64,000 nt of DNA from Solibacillus palustris (lineage in GTDB: Bacteria > Bacillota > Bacilli > Bacillales_A > Planococcaceae): NCBI RefSeq assembly GCF_022549215.1, contig NZ_JAKZFC010000010.1, positions 1-64,000 of the forward strand. The letters run 5' to 3'. Below, one piece after another: positions 36,279 through 44,741 of the stretch; positions within the stretch are counted from its first letter, which is position 1, and each line of letters begins with the position of its first letter. The position numbers and the translations under genes were made by a program. The notes under the pieces were generated by a model. The model had not been told where the DNA came from and did not search any database. It was given only the letters and a program-made list of their open reading frames with translations.

Positions 36279-36479
36279 AAACTTGTCGCTTTGGAAAATT
36301 TCAAGCAGATAAACGATATATACGTTCATGCAGAAGGTGACATCTTATTAAGTAAGGTAATGAAAAAAATAATAAAGCTGGCGGTTTCAGAAGGTTATGA
36401 TGTATGTTTCGGTAGGGGATAAGTATGCCATTGTATTTGAAAGGGGAAGGATAAAGAGCCAAAAAAGCCTCGGTGCATA
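36279..36479 (+). pseudogene. Degraded GGDEF (diguanylate cyclase) domain fragment
   Basis: Plus-strand translation gives ALENFKQINDIYVHAEGD followed by ILLSKVMKKIIKLAVSEGYDV, then a frame change near 36415 into GDKYAIVFERG. This matches the D-NFKxINDxxGHxxGDxLL and GGDEFAIV segments of GGDEF domains. The catalytic motif is ruined (GGDEF to GRGDKY across a frameshift) and there is no start codon or N-terminal part. A relic of about 65 codons lying between the mnt promoter and the ywrD-like terminator. Confidence 0.72.
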
Positions 36480-36501
36480 GAGATAACATGCATCGAAGCT
36501 T
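36461..36501 (-). terminator. Terminator of the gamma-glutamyltransferase gene
   Basis: On the minus strand AGCTTCGATGCA (36500-36489) pairs with TGCACCGAGGCT (36478-36467) and is followed by six T. Confidence 0.85.
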
Positions 36502-36510
36502 ATACTTATT

Positions 36511-38121
36511 TTACCAGGCTGCGATTGTGCCATCCGTACGTGGCTCTGTTCCACCGTAAAGTACGCCTGTTTTTTGATCGCGCCAAATAATTTGTCCTCG
36601 TCCGAAAATACTACCATCGATTGCAACATGAATATCATGACCTTTACGCTGCAAGGCTTGGACTAAATAATTTGGGAAATGTGGTTCAACTTCAATACGT
36701 TTGTCACCCATCCATTGCCAGCGCGGCATGTCGAGCGCGGCCTGAGGATTTAGCGCGAAATCAACCGTATGCGTTACGACTTGAAAATGTCCTTGAGGCT
36801 GCATATAGCCACCCATAACGCCAAATGGTCCAACGGCTTCGTTATTTTTCGTTAGGAAGCCTGGAATGATTGTATGATATGTACGTTTTCCTGGTTTTAA
36901 AAAATTTGGATGATTTTCATCTAATGAAAAATCATAGCCACGATTTTGTAGAGATACGCCTGTTCCTGGAATCACAATACCTGAACCGAAGCCCATATAG
37001 TTACTTTGAATGAATGATACCATGTTGCCGTCCGCATCTGCGGTTGCTAAAAACACCGTACCACCTTTTGGAATATCAAATGGCTTTGGTAGAAGTGCTG
37101 TATCGGTAATTTCGGCAAAACGTTTTTCACCGTAATCCTTTGAAAGTAATGTATCAGTATCTACCGGCATTTCTGCACGCTCCGTGACGAAGGCTTTACC
37201 GTCTGTATAGGCAAGCTTGATTGCTTCAATTTGCTTGTGCAATGTATCAATGTCCTGCCATTTTGCTTCTGCATGCTGGAAAATATTTAGCGCCATTTGT
37301 GCGACGATGCCTTGTCCGTTTGGTGGGATTTCCCATACGTCATAGCCTTTGTAATTTACACCAATTGGTTGAACCCATTCCGGCTCGTAGCTTGCTAAAT
37401 CGTCTTTCGTTATAAAGCCATTATGCTGTTTCATGAATGTATCGATTTTTTCTGCAAGTTCCCCTTGATAAAAAGCCTCGCCATTTGTCGCGGCGATTTT
37501 ACGTAATGTGTCAGCATGACCGGGAGAACGCCACATTTCACCAATTTCCGGCATGCGCCCATCGATTGAAAACGTGTCGAACCAAGCGTTGAATTCTTCG
37601 GTTGTGAGTGATTTTTTGTACTTTTTATAAGCGTTTTGCCAGTTTTGTCCAAGTGTAACGGAAATCGGGTAGCCGTCCTCCGCATAAGAAATCGCGGGTG
37701 CTAACACTTCCGTTAAAGGTAATTTTCCGAAGCGCTTTGATAGTGCTACCCAAGCCGCAGGAGCACCTGGAACAGTTACCGGAATGACGCCATGTATCGG
37801 CATTTTGTCGATCCCGCGTGCTGTTAATGCTTCCTTTGAAATCGCTTTGGCAGAAGGACCTGAAGCGTTTAATCCATAAAGCTCTTTATCGGCGTTCATC
37901 CAAACAAGTGCAAAGGCATCTCCACCAATCCCGTTTGATGTTGGTTCGACAACGGTAAGGGCTGCTGCTGTTGCAATGGCTGCATCAACCGCATTGCCAC
38001 CCTTTTTTAAAATATCAAGCCCAGCTTGTGCAGCAAGTGGCTGTGATGTTGCAACCATCCCACGATTTGCAATGACCGTATTGCGTTTACTCGCAAACGG
38101 ATAATGTAATAAATCCATCAT
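36511..38121 (-). CDS. Gamma-glutamyltransferase-like Ntn hydrolase (YwrD type)
   Basis: 536 residues without a signal peptide. N-terminal MVATSQPLAAQAGLDILKKGGNAVDAAIA and SNGIGGDAFALVW are family hallmarks. The autoprocessing site is at GGTVFLATADADGNMVSFIQ, where the threonine becomes the N-terminal nucleophile of the small subunit. The following SNYMGFGSGIVIPGTG matches YwrD-type members. Being cytoplasmic, it may act on gamma-glutamyl or oxamate-like amides rather than extracellular glutathione. It follows the Gfo/Idh gene by 27 bp. Confidence 0.88.
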   Translation of the reverse strand: MMDLLHYPFASKRNTVIANRGMVATSQPLAAQAGLDILKKGGNAVDAAIATAAALTVVEPTSNGIGGDAFALVWMNADKELYGLNASGPSAKAISKEALTARGIDKMPIHGVIPVTVPGAPAAWVALSKRFGKLPLTEVLAPAISYAEDGYPISVTLGQNWQNAYKKYKKSLTTEEFNAWFDTFSIDGRMPEIGEMWRSPGHADTLRKIAATNGEAFYQGELAEKIDTFMKQHNGFITKDDLASYEPEWVQPIGVNYKGYDVWEIPPNGQGIVAQMALNIFQHAEAKWQDIDTLHKQIEAIKLAYTDGKAFVTERAEMPVDTDTLLSKDYGEKRFAEITDTALLPKPFDIPKGGTVFLATADADGNMVSFIQSNYMGFGSGIVIPGTGVSLQNRGYDFSLDENHPNFLKPGKRTYHTIIPGFLTKNNEAVGPFGVMGGYMQPQGHFQVVTHTVDFALNPQAALDMPRWQWMGDKRIEVEPHFPNYLVQALQRKGHDIHVAIDGSIFGRGQIIWRDQKTGVLYGGTEPRTDGTIAAW

Positions 38122-38148
38122 AAAAACGTCCCCTTATAAAATGATTTG

Positions 38149-39084
38149 CTATTTTAATAACTCATCTATCCAACGTTGAACCTTTAACCCTTCTTCAAAT
38201 GGTACGATAAAGGCATTTTCACCAAGCAGTGTTTTACGGCAAGCGTCTAGCATCGTTTCGGGCATTTCGGTTGCAATAACTTCTACTTCTGCTTCATAGG
38301 CTTTTGCTGTGAATACTTGTGACCAGTTACGCAATGTGACCGTTTTATTTGTACCGAAAACTTTATAGTCGATGCGTTCTTCTTGGCCAATGCCTGCAAG
38401 TCCATTTATGACCATTGGAATACCGCTCATTGTTTTTGCTAATGCGGATACGCCTGATTCACATAGTGCTTCGTTTTGTGGATATGTCGTTTCGTGTACA
38501 GTAATGTCGATATCGCCAAATAAATGATGCGTTAACTGTAAGTAGTGTGGGAAAATTTCACGTATGAAGCCACCTTGCTCACGTGAAGCAATCCACGGGT
38601 TTTGCTGCCATTTGCGCGGCCATTCTGGGAAATATGTATGTAGTTCAATGCGCATAATATCGCCCATATCACTTGCTAATTCTTTTTTGAATTGATGCAC
38701 CGCTGCTCCGTACATTAGCGGGAAGTGCATCGCTGTTTTGACATTCGATTGTTGTGCGACTTGTACCATGACTTCACCGTCCGAGGCATCATGGGCAAGT
38801 GGTTTTTCTGATAAAATATGAAGCCCGTGCTTGGCGACTTCCTGTGTTAATGAGGCATGGCTAACGGGCGGTGTGCCGATATACACCCAGTCAGGTCTTA
38901 AGTTGAGTAGTGCTTGTAAATCATTTGTTGTGTTGACGTTGTATTTTTCCTGTAATTCCTTCGTACGTTGTTCATTCGTATCAAAAATAGCGGCGATTTC
39001 GTAATGTTCGTTGTTTAACGCTTGGTTAATAATCCTTTCGCCGACAACACCTGTGCCGATAATACCGATTGTTGTTTTTGTCAT
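38149..39084 (-). CDS. Gfo/Idh/MocA-family oxidoreductase
   Basis: 311 residues. A Rossmann fold begins IGIIGTGVVGERI, and the family motif LSEKPLAHDASDGE lies near residue 90. A C-terminal alpha/beta substrate domain follows. These enzymes oxidise or reduce sugars, inositols or other polyols with NAD(P). The substrate cannot be inferred. It is cotranscribed with the gamma-glutamyltransferase-like gene downstream. Confidence 0.87.
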   Translation of the reverse strand: MTKTTIGIIGTGVVGERIINQALNNEHYEIAAIFDTNEQRTKELQEKYNVNTTNDLQALLNLRPDWVYIGTPPVSHASLTQEVAKHGLHILSEKPLAHDASDGEVMVQVAQQSNVKTAMHFPLMYGAAVHQFKKELASDMGDIMRIELHTYFPEWPRKWQQNPWIASREQGGFIREIFPHYLQLTHHLFGDIDITVHETTYPQNEALCESGVSALAKTMSGIPMVINGLAGIGQEERIDYKVFGTNKTVTLRNWSQVFTAKAYEAEVEVIATEMPETMLDACRKTLLGENAFIVPFEEGLKVQRWIDELLK

Positions 39085-39365
39085 AGTGGGATTGCTCCTT
39101 TATTAGAGTATTCTGATAGTTAGTGTAGCATATTTTTCGGATTTCGGAATATAGTGGAGGGAGATTTTAGAAGTTTTGGAGCGAATAAAAACAGTGAAAA
39201 AAATAAATGCATGTCACATTAAGCATCGTTCATGTGAAATGATTGAAAATATGTTTTACTAATGGTAAGTTAACTCACTTATATAACTAATGAACATGAA
39301 TAAAGTATACAAAAGATAAAAAATATTTTCTGAAATGGGATTAGACTTAGAAGGAGTGGTGCACG

Positions 39366-40694
39366 GTGAAGGTAGTAATTATCGGAGGAGATGCGGCAGG
39401 AATGAGCGCGGCAATGGAAATTGTGCGCAATAATAAGGCTGCACAAATTTTAGTGTTAGAAAAGGGCGATGTCTATTCATACGGGCAATGTGGTTTGCCG
39501 TATGTCATTAACGGAAAAGTGCCACATACAGATGATTTAATCGCACGAGATGTTGAAGAGTTCCGTGCAAAATACGGAATTGATGCACGGATTTTTCATG
39601 AAGTAACGAATATTGATACGAAGTTAAAAAAGGTGAGTGGCGTGGATGTGAATAGCCGTGAACCATTTGAATTTTTATACGACAAATTGTTAATTGCAAC
39701 AGGGGCCTCACCAATAATTCCTCGGCTGGAAAATGCAGACTTACAGGGCATTCATACAGTGAAAACCATTCCACAAATGGAGGCGTTAATGCGTGTATTA
39801 CCTAATGTGAAGCATGTGACGATTATTGGTGCGGGTTATATTGGTTTGGAAGTTGCAGAAACGATTCGTGAGCGCGGGTTAGAGGTGCGTTTAATTCATC
39901 GCGGGAAGCGTTTGATGTCAGCTTTAGATCCAAAGCTAGCGCAAATGGTGTTAGAGGAAGCACGGAAACATGGCATTGAAGTATTACTAAACGAAACGAC
40001 ACTAGGTTTTAAAGGGGCAACGCATGTCGAAGGGGTACGCACGGCATCAGGTATTTATGAGACCGATTTAGTCATTGTCGCAACGGGGGTACGTCCAAAT
40101 ACGCAGTTTGCGAATGGCTTTGCGAAACTCGAAAACGGGGCATTAATTGTTAATGAACATATGGAAACATCTATTGAACATGTCTATGCAGCAGGCGATT
40201 GTGCAACCCATTATCACCGTATTAAGCGTCAGATGGATTACTTACCGCTAGGCTCTACAGCGAATAAGCAAGGACGTATTGCCGGTTTAAATATTGCTGG
40301 CTACATGCAAAAATATCAAGGCATTGTGGGCACATCGATTTTAAAATTTTTCAATTTGCAAATTGGAATGACGGGATTAACTAATGCAGATGCCGATCAA
40401 CTGCATGCACTTGTAGAAGCGTATGAAATGGAAGTAAACGATATCGCAAGCTATTATCCGAATGTACGTCCGATGAAACTGCGCATGCTTGTAGAGCAGC
40501 AAAGTCGTCAGTTACTAGGCATGCAAGCGGTTGGGGAAAATGGGGTCGATAAGCGTATCGATGTATTTGCAACAGCGCTTTATAACGAAATGACATTTGA
40601 GGATTTACTACATTTGGACTTAGCATACGCACCACCATTTAGCGGTGTGTGGGATGCAATTATGCAAATGCCGAAGCGATACGGTAAAAAATAA
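39366..40694 (+). CDS. cdr: CoA-disulfide reductase (pyridine nucleotide-disulfide oxidoreductase)
   Basis: 442 residues, GTG start after AAGGAGTGG. FAD-binding VIIGGDAAGMSAAM lies at the N terminus. The single redox cysteine is Cys42 in YSYGQCGLPY, the hallmark of CoA-disulfide/NADH oxidase types, and the NADH fold is in IIGAGYIGLEVAE. The second FAD segment is VYAAGDCA, with a C-terminal dimerisation domain. Coenzyme A disulfide or a persulfide is the likely substrate; an NADH oxidase role is the alternative. Confidence 0.88.
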   Translation: MKVVIIGGDAAGMSAAMEIVRNNKAAQILVLEKGDVYSYGQCGLPYVINGKVPHTDDLIARDVEEFRAKYGIDARIFHEVTNIDTKLKKVSGVDVNSREPFEFLYDKLLIATGASPIIPRLENADLQGIHTVKTIPQMEALMRVLPNVKHVTIIGAGYIGLEVAETIRERGLEVRLIHRGKRLMSALDPKLAQMVLEEARKHGIEVLLNETTLGFKGATHVEGVRTASGIYETDLVIVATGVRPNTQFANGFAKLENGALIVNEHMETSIEHVYAAGDCATHYHRIKRQMDYLPLGSTANKQGRIAGLNIAGYMQKYQGIVGTSILKFFNLQIGMTGLTNADADQLHALVEAYEMEVNDIASYYPNVRPMKLRMLVEQQSRQLLGMQAVGENGVDKRIDVFATALYNEMTFEDLLHLDLAYAPPFSGVWDAIMQMPKRYGKK

Positions 40695-40705
40695 TCAAAA
40701 CGAAA

Positions 40706-40754
40706 GAAGGCACGAGCTACTATTGGGAGGATAGCTCGTGCCTTCTTCTTTTTT
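40706..40754 (+). terminator. Terminator after the CoA-disulfide reductase gene
   Basis: A perfect 14-bp stem GAAGGCACGAGCTA (40706-40719) with its complement at 40732-40745 is followed by a T-rich tract. Confidence 0.92.
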
Positions 40755-41173
40755 TCGTTTAGGCTAGGTGTGTGCTAGCCTACCTTATGAATGAGGTGGT
40801 AGTCAAATGGTTCAAAGCATAATGAATATTGTTGAGTTTTTACATGCTAGCAGCTAGGTATCCTGCAACGGTGGAATCATGCAAAAAGTCTAAATACTCT
40901 TTTGAACTTACATACACTATAACGCAAAAACAGCACAAAAATGCCATTTTAATAGAACTGTAAATGATATGTAAAGTATAAAAAATGGTATAAAACCCAT
41001 TGTATCAATGTTTATGGGCGATTACAGGAAATTGCCCTTGTCATGTTATGAATATTGTATGACAAATATATGACGTATGTGACGAACGATTTAAGATTTT
41101 CGTAAGGTTGGACGCAGTTTACTGTAAGGTTTGCGCGGTATAGTAAAAGCAACAACAAAACGAGGTGTTTGAC
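40755..41173 (+). promoter_or_regulatory. Leader of the YxdLM-like operon
   Basis: About 420 bp without a gene. GTAAGGTT occurs twice (41102-41109 and 41124-41131), 22 bp apart, just before a -10-like TATAGT (41139-41144). Direct repeats at that spacing upstream of a weak promoter suit an activating OmpR-type response regulator. A perfect hairpin TAGGCTAG/CTAGCCTA lies near 40763-40785. The rest is AT-rich with no ORF I can support. Confidence 0.45.
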
Positions 41174-41941
41174 ATGACGACAATCTTACAAGTAAACAAT
41201 GTGTCAAAGGTGTACGGTAAAGGCCAAGCTACTTTTGAAGCACTGAAAAATATTACATTTGATATTGAACAAGGGGAATTCGTGGGGGTAATGGGTCCTT
41301 CAGGTGCTGGGAAATCCACATTACTAAACGTTTTAGCGACTATTGACTCCGCTTCTAATGGCGACATTGTAATCGACAACGCCAATATTGCGAAAATGAA
41401 GGAAGAAAAGCTCGCCGATTTTCGCCGCGATCATTTAGGCTTCATCTTCCAAGATTATAACTTGCTCGATTCTTTGACAGTGCGTGAAAATATCGTGCTA
41501 CCACTGGCGATTGCCAAAGTACAGCCAGCACAAATTAAAGAGCGCGTTGAAACGATTGCCGCGCAGTTTGGGATTGAAGGCTTACTCGATAAATATCCAT
41601 ATCAAATTTCAGGTGGGCAAAAGCAGCGTACAGCAGCCTCACGCGCACTTGTTACAGCACCGAAAATGATTTTTGCTGATGAACCAACTGGCGCACTCGA
41701 TTCAAAATCGGCTACAGATTTACTCGAAAGTATGAGTAAATTAAATGCACAGCAAAACGCGACGATTATGATGGTTACACATGATGCGTATGCCGCAAGC
41801 TTTTGTCAACGCATTTTGCTTATTAAAGATGGTGAGTTATCGAAGGAGCTATTTCGCGGTACGAAATCAAGGAAGCAGTTTTTCCAATTTATATTAGAGG
41901 AATTAGCAGCAACGGATGGTGATATGCATGACATTATTTGA
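41174..41941 (+). CDS. Antimicrobial-peptide-type ABC transporter ATPase (BceA/YxdL-like)
   Basis: 255 residues from the ATG at 41174, six bases after CGAGGTG. Walker A GPSGAGKST, signature ISGGQKQRT and Walker B MIFADEPTGAL mark the MacB/BceA group. It overlaps the permease gene by 14 bp. With that permease it should form a module that senses or removes cell-envelope-acting peptides. Confidence 0.92.
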   Translation: MTTILQVNNVSKVYGKGQATFEALKNITFDIEQGEFVGVMGPSGAGKSTLLNVLATIDSASNGDIVIDNANIAKMKEEKLADFRRDHLGFIFQDYNLLDSLTVRENIVLPLAIAKVQPAQIKERVETIAAQFGIEGLLDKYPYQISGGQKQRTAASRALVTAPKMIFADEPTGALDSKSATDLLESMSKLNAQQNATIMMVTHDAYAASFCQRILLIKDGELSKELFRGTKSRKQFFQFILEELAATDGDMHDII

Positions 41942-43772
41942 TTTGGCATTAAAAAACATTCGCCGCAATATGAAAAGCTACTCACTTTATGTTGGCTCGA
42001 TGGTCTTTAGTATTTGTATTTACTTCACATTTGTCACGTTGAAATTTAGCGATGATTTTGCTGACGGTGGTTCGATGATTAGCACACTTATGAATGTGTC
42101 TTCGGTAATGCTTATTATTTTTGTTGCAATTTTTATTGCCTATTCGAATTCATTTTTTATGAAAAAGCGTAAAAAAGAAGTCGGCCTGTATTCATTACTG
42201 GGTGTTCGCAAAAAGCAAATTGGTTTTTTATTGTTTTTCGAAAATATGGTGATTGGGCTATTTTCATTAATTGTCGGCATTTTGCTAGGGTTCTTTACTT
42301 CGAAGGGCATTTTAGCGATATTAATTCAGTTAATGAATTTAGATATTGTTTCAAGTTTTACATTTTCGGGTGAGGCAGTTCGTCAGACGATGTTGCTATT
42401 TATGATCATCTTCTTCCTCACATCATTGCAGGGTTACTTTGTTATTTATCAATTTAAGTTAATTGACTTGTTCCATGCAGAAAAAAAGGGTGAGGCGCTG
42501 CCAAAAGCGAAGGCGATTGCTGCTATTTTAGGGGTGGCGATGATTGGCGCAGGCTATTATTTAGCCTCTGTCGATATGTCGACTTCGCAGACTTGGAAAA
42601 TGCTAGGGATTTTAACGACACCGCTGATTATCGTTCTACTCGTTGTGTTTGGGACATATTTATTATTCCATAGCGTAACGGTATTCGTATTATCGAAAAT
42701 GAAAAATAATGTCCACTTTGCATGGCGCGGTTTGAATTTAATGACTGTATCGCAAATGCTGTATCGTATTCGTGGAAATGCGAAAACGTTAACATTAATT
42801 GCGATTTTGAGTGCGACGACCATAACAGCGGGTGGCGCGGTATTTGGCCTTTATTACAATATTGGAAAAGAAGCACAAAAATATGCACCAAATACGTTTA
42901 TGTGGCAGGGTAATTCTGTAAATATACAATCAGACGCAATAATATACAACGAAAATATAGAGGTTAAAAACAGTGATTTAAGTATATACGGTGACGTGTA
43001 TAACTATGCGTTCATTAAATTATCTCAGTATAATAAAATAACTTCTTTGCAAGGGAAGGAAGCGTTGACGTTGTTGGGAAATAATGCGTTTATTATTGAT
43101 AGCTTTTACGATGCGCGTTTTTCTGATGATTACACAGGGAAGACCATGCAAGTAGGCGAACAAACATTTACGATTGAAAGCTTTTCAGATGAGTCGATGT
43201 TTAATACGCCATCACTATTTGTTGTAGCGGTTGTAACGGACAAGGCATACGAAGCCATTCAAGGTGAGGCAGTTTCGTATCAAATGGTTGAAATGAAGGA
43301 TGAAAAAAATCAGTTAGCAGTATCTGATAAAATCCGCGAGCAAATCGGGGAGAGTGAAACCCTCTCAAGCTATCCTGCAATCTATCAATCAATGGTGCAA
43401 TCCTATGGGGCGCTACTGTTTGCTGGGAGCTTTTTGGGCTTAGTATTTCTTATGGCGATGGGGAGCGTTATTTACTTCAAAATGATTACCGATGCCGAGG
43501 AGGATCGAGGCAAATACGAGGTGTTATTTAAAATTGGCGTGAACTCAAAAGAAATGAAAAAAACAATCCGCGCTCAAGTTGGCTTGATTTTTGGGATTCC
43601 ACTTATTTTAGGCATTTTACACAGTGTGTTTGCGTTAAAGGCTTTCTCAACATTGTTTAATATGAATATCGTGACACCTGTGCTCATTTGGATTGTTGTT
43701 TATTCTGCAATTTACGGTCTGTACTATGTATTAACAGTTTCTTATTTCAATAAAGTGATTCGTCAAAAATGA
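41928..43772 (+). CDS. FtsX-type permease (BceB/YxdM-like)
   Basis: 614 residues with ten membrane segments. An extracellular domain of roughly 200 residues lies between segments 7 and 8 (from about residue 310). This is the architecture of peptide-sensing BceB-type permeases. The N-terminal FtsX segment includes FFMKKRKKEVGLYSLLGVRKKQI. ATG at 41928 is preferred over one four codons earlier. The usual neighbouring intramembrane-sensing kinase is absent. Confidence 0.92.
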   Translation: MTLFDLALKNIRRNMKSYSLYVGSMVFSICIYFTFVTLKFSDDFADGGSMISTLMNVSSVMLIIFVAIFIAYSNSFFMKKRKKEVGLYSLLGVRKKQIGFLLFFENMVIGLFSLIVGILLGFFTSKGILAILIQLMNLDIVSSFTFSGEAVRQTMLLFMIIFFLTSLQGYFVIYQFKLIDLFHAEKKGEALPKAKAIAAILGVAMIGAGYYLASVDMSTSQTWKMLGILTTPLIIVLLVVFGTYLLFHSVTVFVLSKMKNNVHFAWRGLNLMTVSQMLYRIRGNAKTLTLIAILSATTITAGGAVFGLYYNIGKEAQKYAPNTFMWQGNSVNIQSDAIIYNENIEVKNSDLSIYGDVYNYAFIKLSQYNKITSLQGKEALTLLGNNAFIIDSFYDARFSDDYTGKTMQVGEQTFTIESFSDESMFNTPSLFVVAVVTDKAYEAIQGEAVSYQMVEMKDEKNQLAVSDKIREQIGESETLSSYPAIYQSMVQSYGALLFAGSFLGLVFLMAMGSVIYFKMITDAEEDRGKYEVLFKIGVNSKEMKKTIRAQVGLIFGIPLILGILHSVFALKAFSTLFNMNIVTPVLIWIVVYSAIYGLYYVLTVSYFNKVIRQK

Positions 43773-43790
43773 TAATGGAGGAAAACATAG

Positions 43791-44150
43791 ATGAAAAAAC
43801 TATTTATTGCTTTTGGTTTCGTAGTGGCTTTGTTAGTAGCTGGCTTAGTTGTGTTAGCGACAATGGATTTTAACCGTTTAGGGAAAGACCATGCGTACGT
43901 GCAAATTACAGAAGATGGCGTAGAAGATCGTTCTGTCGCAACGGATGGGACGGTTTATATGAGCTATTGGTACGAGCAAGTTGCGTACGATGAGGACGGG
44001 AAAGAAGTTCTGGTGAAATTTTCGGCGAGCAAAAATTTACGTCATGAAGCATACTTAATGCTCTATACAAAAGATGGAAATGAAGTAACGTCTTACGATG
44101 AAGTGCAGTACGATGAGCTACCAGCGAAAGTAAAAGCACAATTCAAATAA
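43791..44150 (+). CDS. yxeA: YxeA-family (DUF1093) secreted protein
   Basis: 119 residues with a signal/anchor segment (about 3-24) and a beta-rich domain containing RLGKDHAYVQI and YDEDGKE, as in the YxeA family. In B. subtilis yxeA follows yxdLM, and the same order here supports the assignment. GGAGG lies ahead of the ATG. Role unknown; probably an extracytoplasmic accessory of the transporter. Confidence 0.88.
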   Translation: MKKLFIAFGFVVALLVAGLVVLATMDFNRLGKDHAYVQITEDGVEDRSVATDGTVYMSYWYEQVAYDEDGKEVLVKFSASKNLRHEAYLMLYTKDGNEVTSYDEVQYDELPAKVKAQFK

Positions 44151-44187
44151 TCGTTTGACAGTTTTTGGGAAATAATGAAAAATTAGA

Positions 44188-44222
44188 AGTCGTAAAAGGG
44201 TGCTGCTCTTTTATGACTTTTT
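44188..44222 (+). terminator. Terminator of the YxdLM-YxeA-like operon
   Basis: AGTCGTAAAAG (44188-44198) pairs with CTTTTATGACT (44208-44218) and is followed by T. Confidence 0.85.
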
Positions 44223-44337
44223 GCTATTTTTGTGGTTTAGAAAGTATAAATTTTTCAAGTAAACCCACAAAAGAAAAGCTATCATTTTAATCTGTATTGT
44301 GCGAAACATGCTTTTCTAACGATCAGAAGGGATACGA

Positions 44338-44569
44338 ATGAAATTAACACAATTTGCACGTAACGCTACCAACTGCGGAAATGGTGGAGGCGGTACAGCT
44401 ACTGGCGCGTACAGAAGGAATTTTACTGGATGTCGTTTATACTGGAAAAGTGATGGCTGGTCTTATTGATTTTGTGCGAAAAGGGAACTATTCAAAGGAC
44501 GACAAAATACTGTTTATACATACAGGCGGTGCGATTAGTTTGTCCGCTTTTGGAGAGGCATTTAGGTGA
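44338..44569 (+). pseudogene. Internally deleted ACC deaminase/D-cysteine desulfhydrase gene
   Basis: The start MKLTQFAR (RBS AGAAGGG, ATG 44338) resembles the N terminus of this PLP enzyme family. It is followed almost at once, in another frame, by its last ~70 residues: [39 protein letters not shown], and [10 protein letters not shown]. More than 200 internal codons, including the PLP lysine, are missing. A clear deletion relic rather than a working gene. Confidence 0.8.
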
Positions 44570-44741
44570 ATTAGATTAATGGTAAATCCCTTTTTAAATT
44601 TACATGTAACTTAGTGTATTTACGTTCTCAAAATGTAATAAAAAAATACAAAATATAATATAAAAAAAGAGATTTGTTAATGGAAAGTATTTTATTCTCT
44701 GATATAATAAAAATACTTTAATTTGGAAGGAGAGGTAATGT

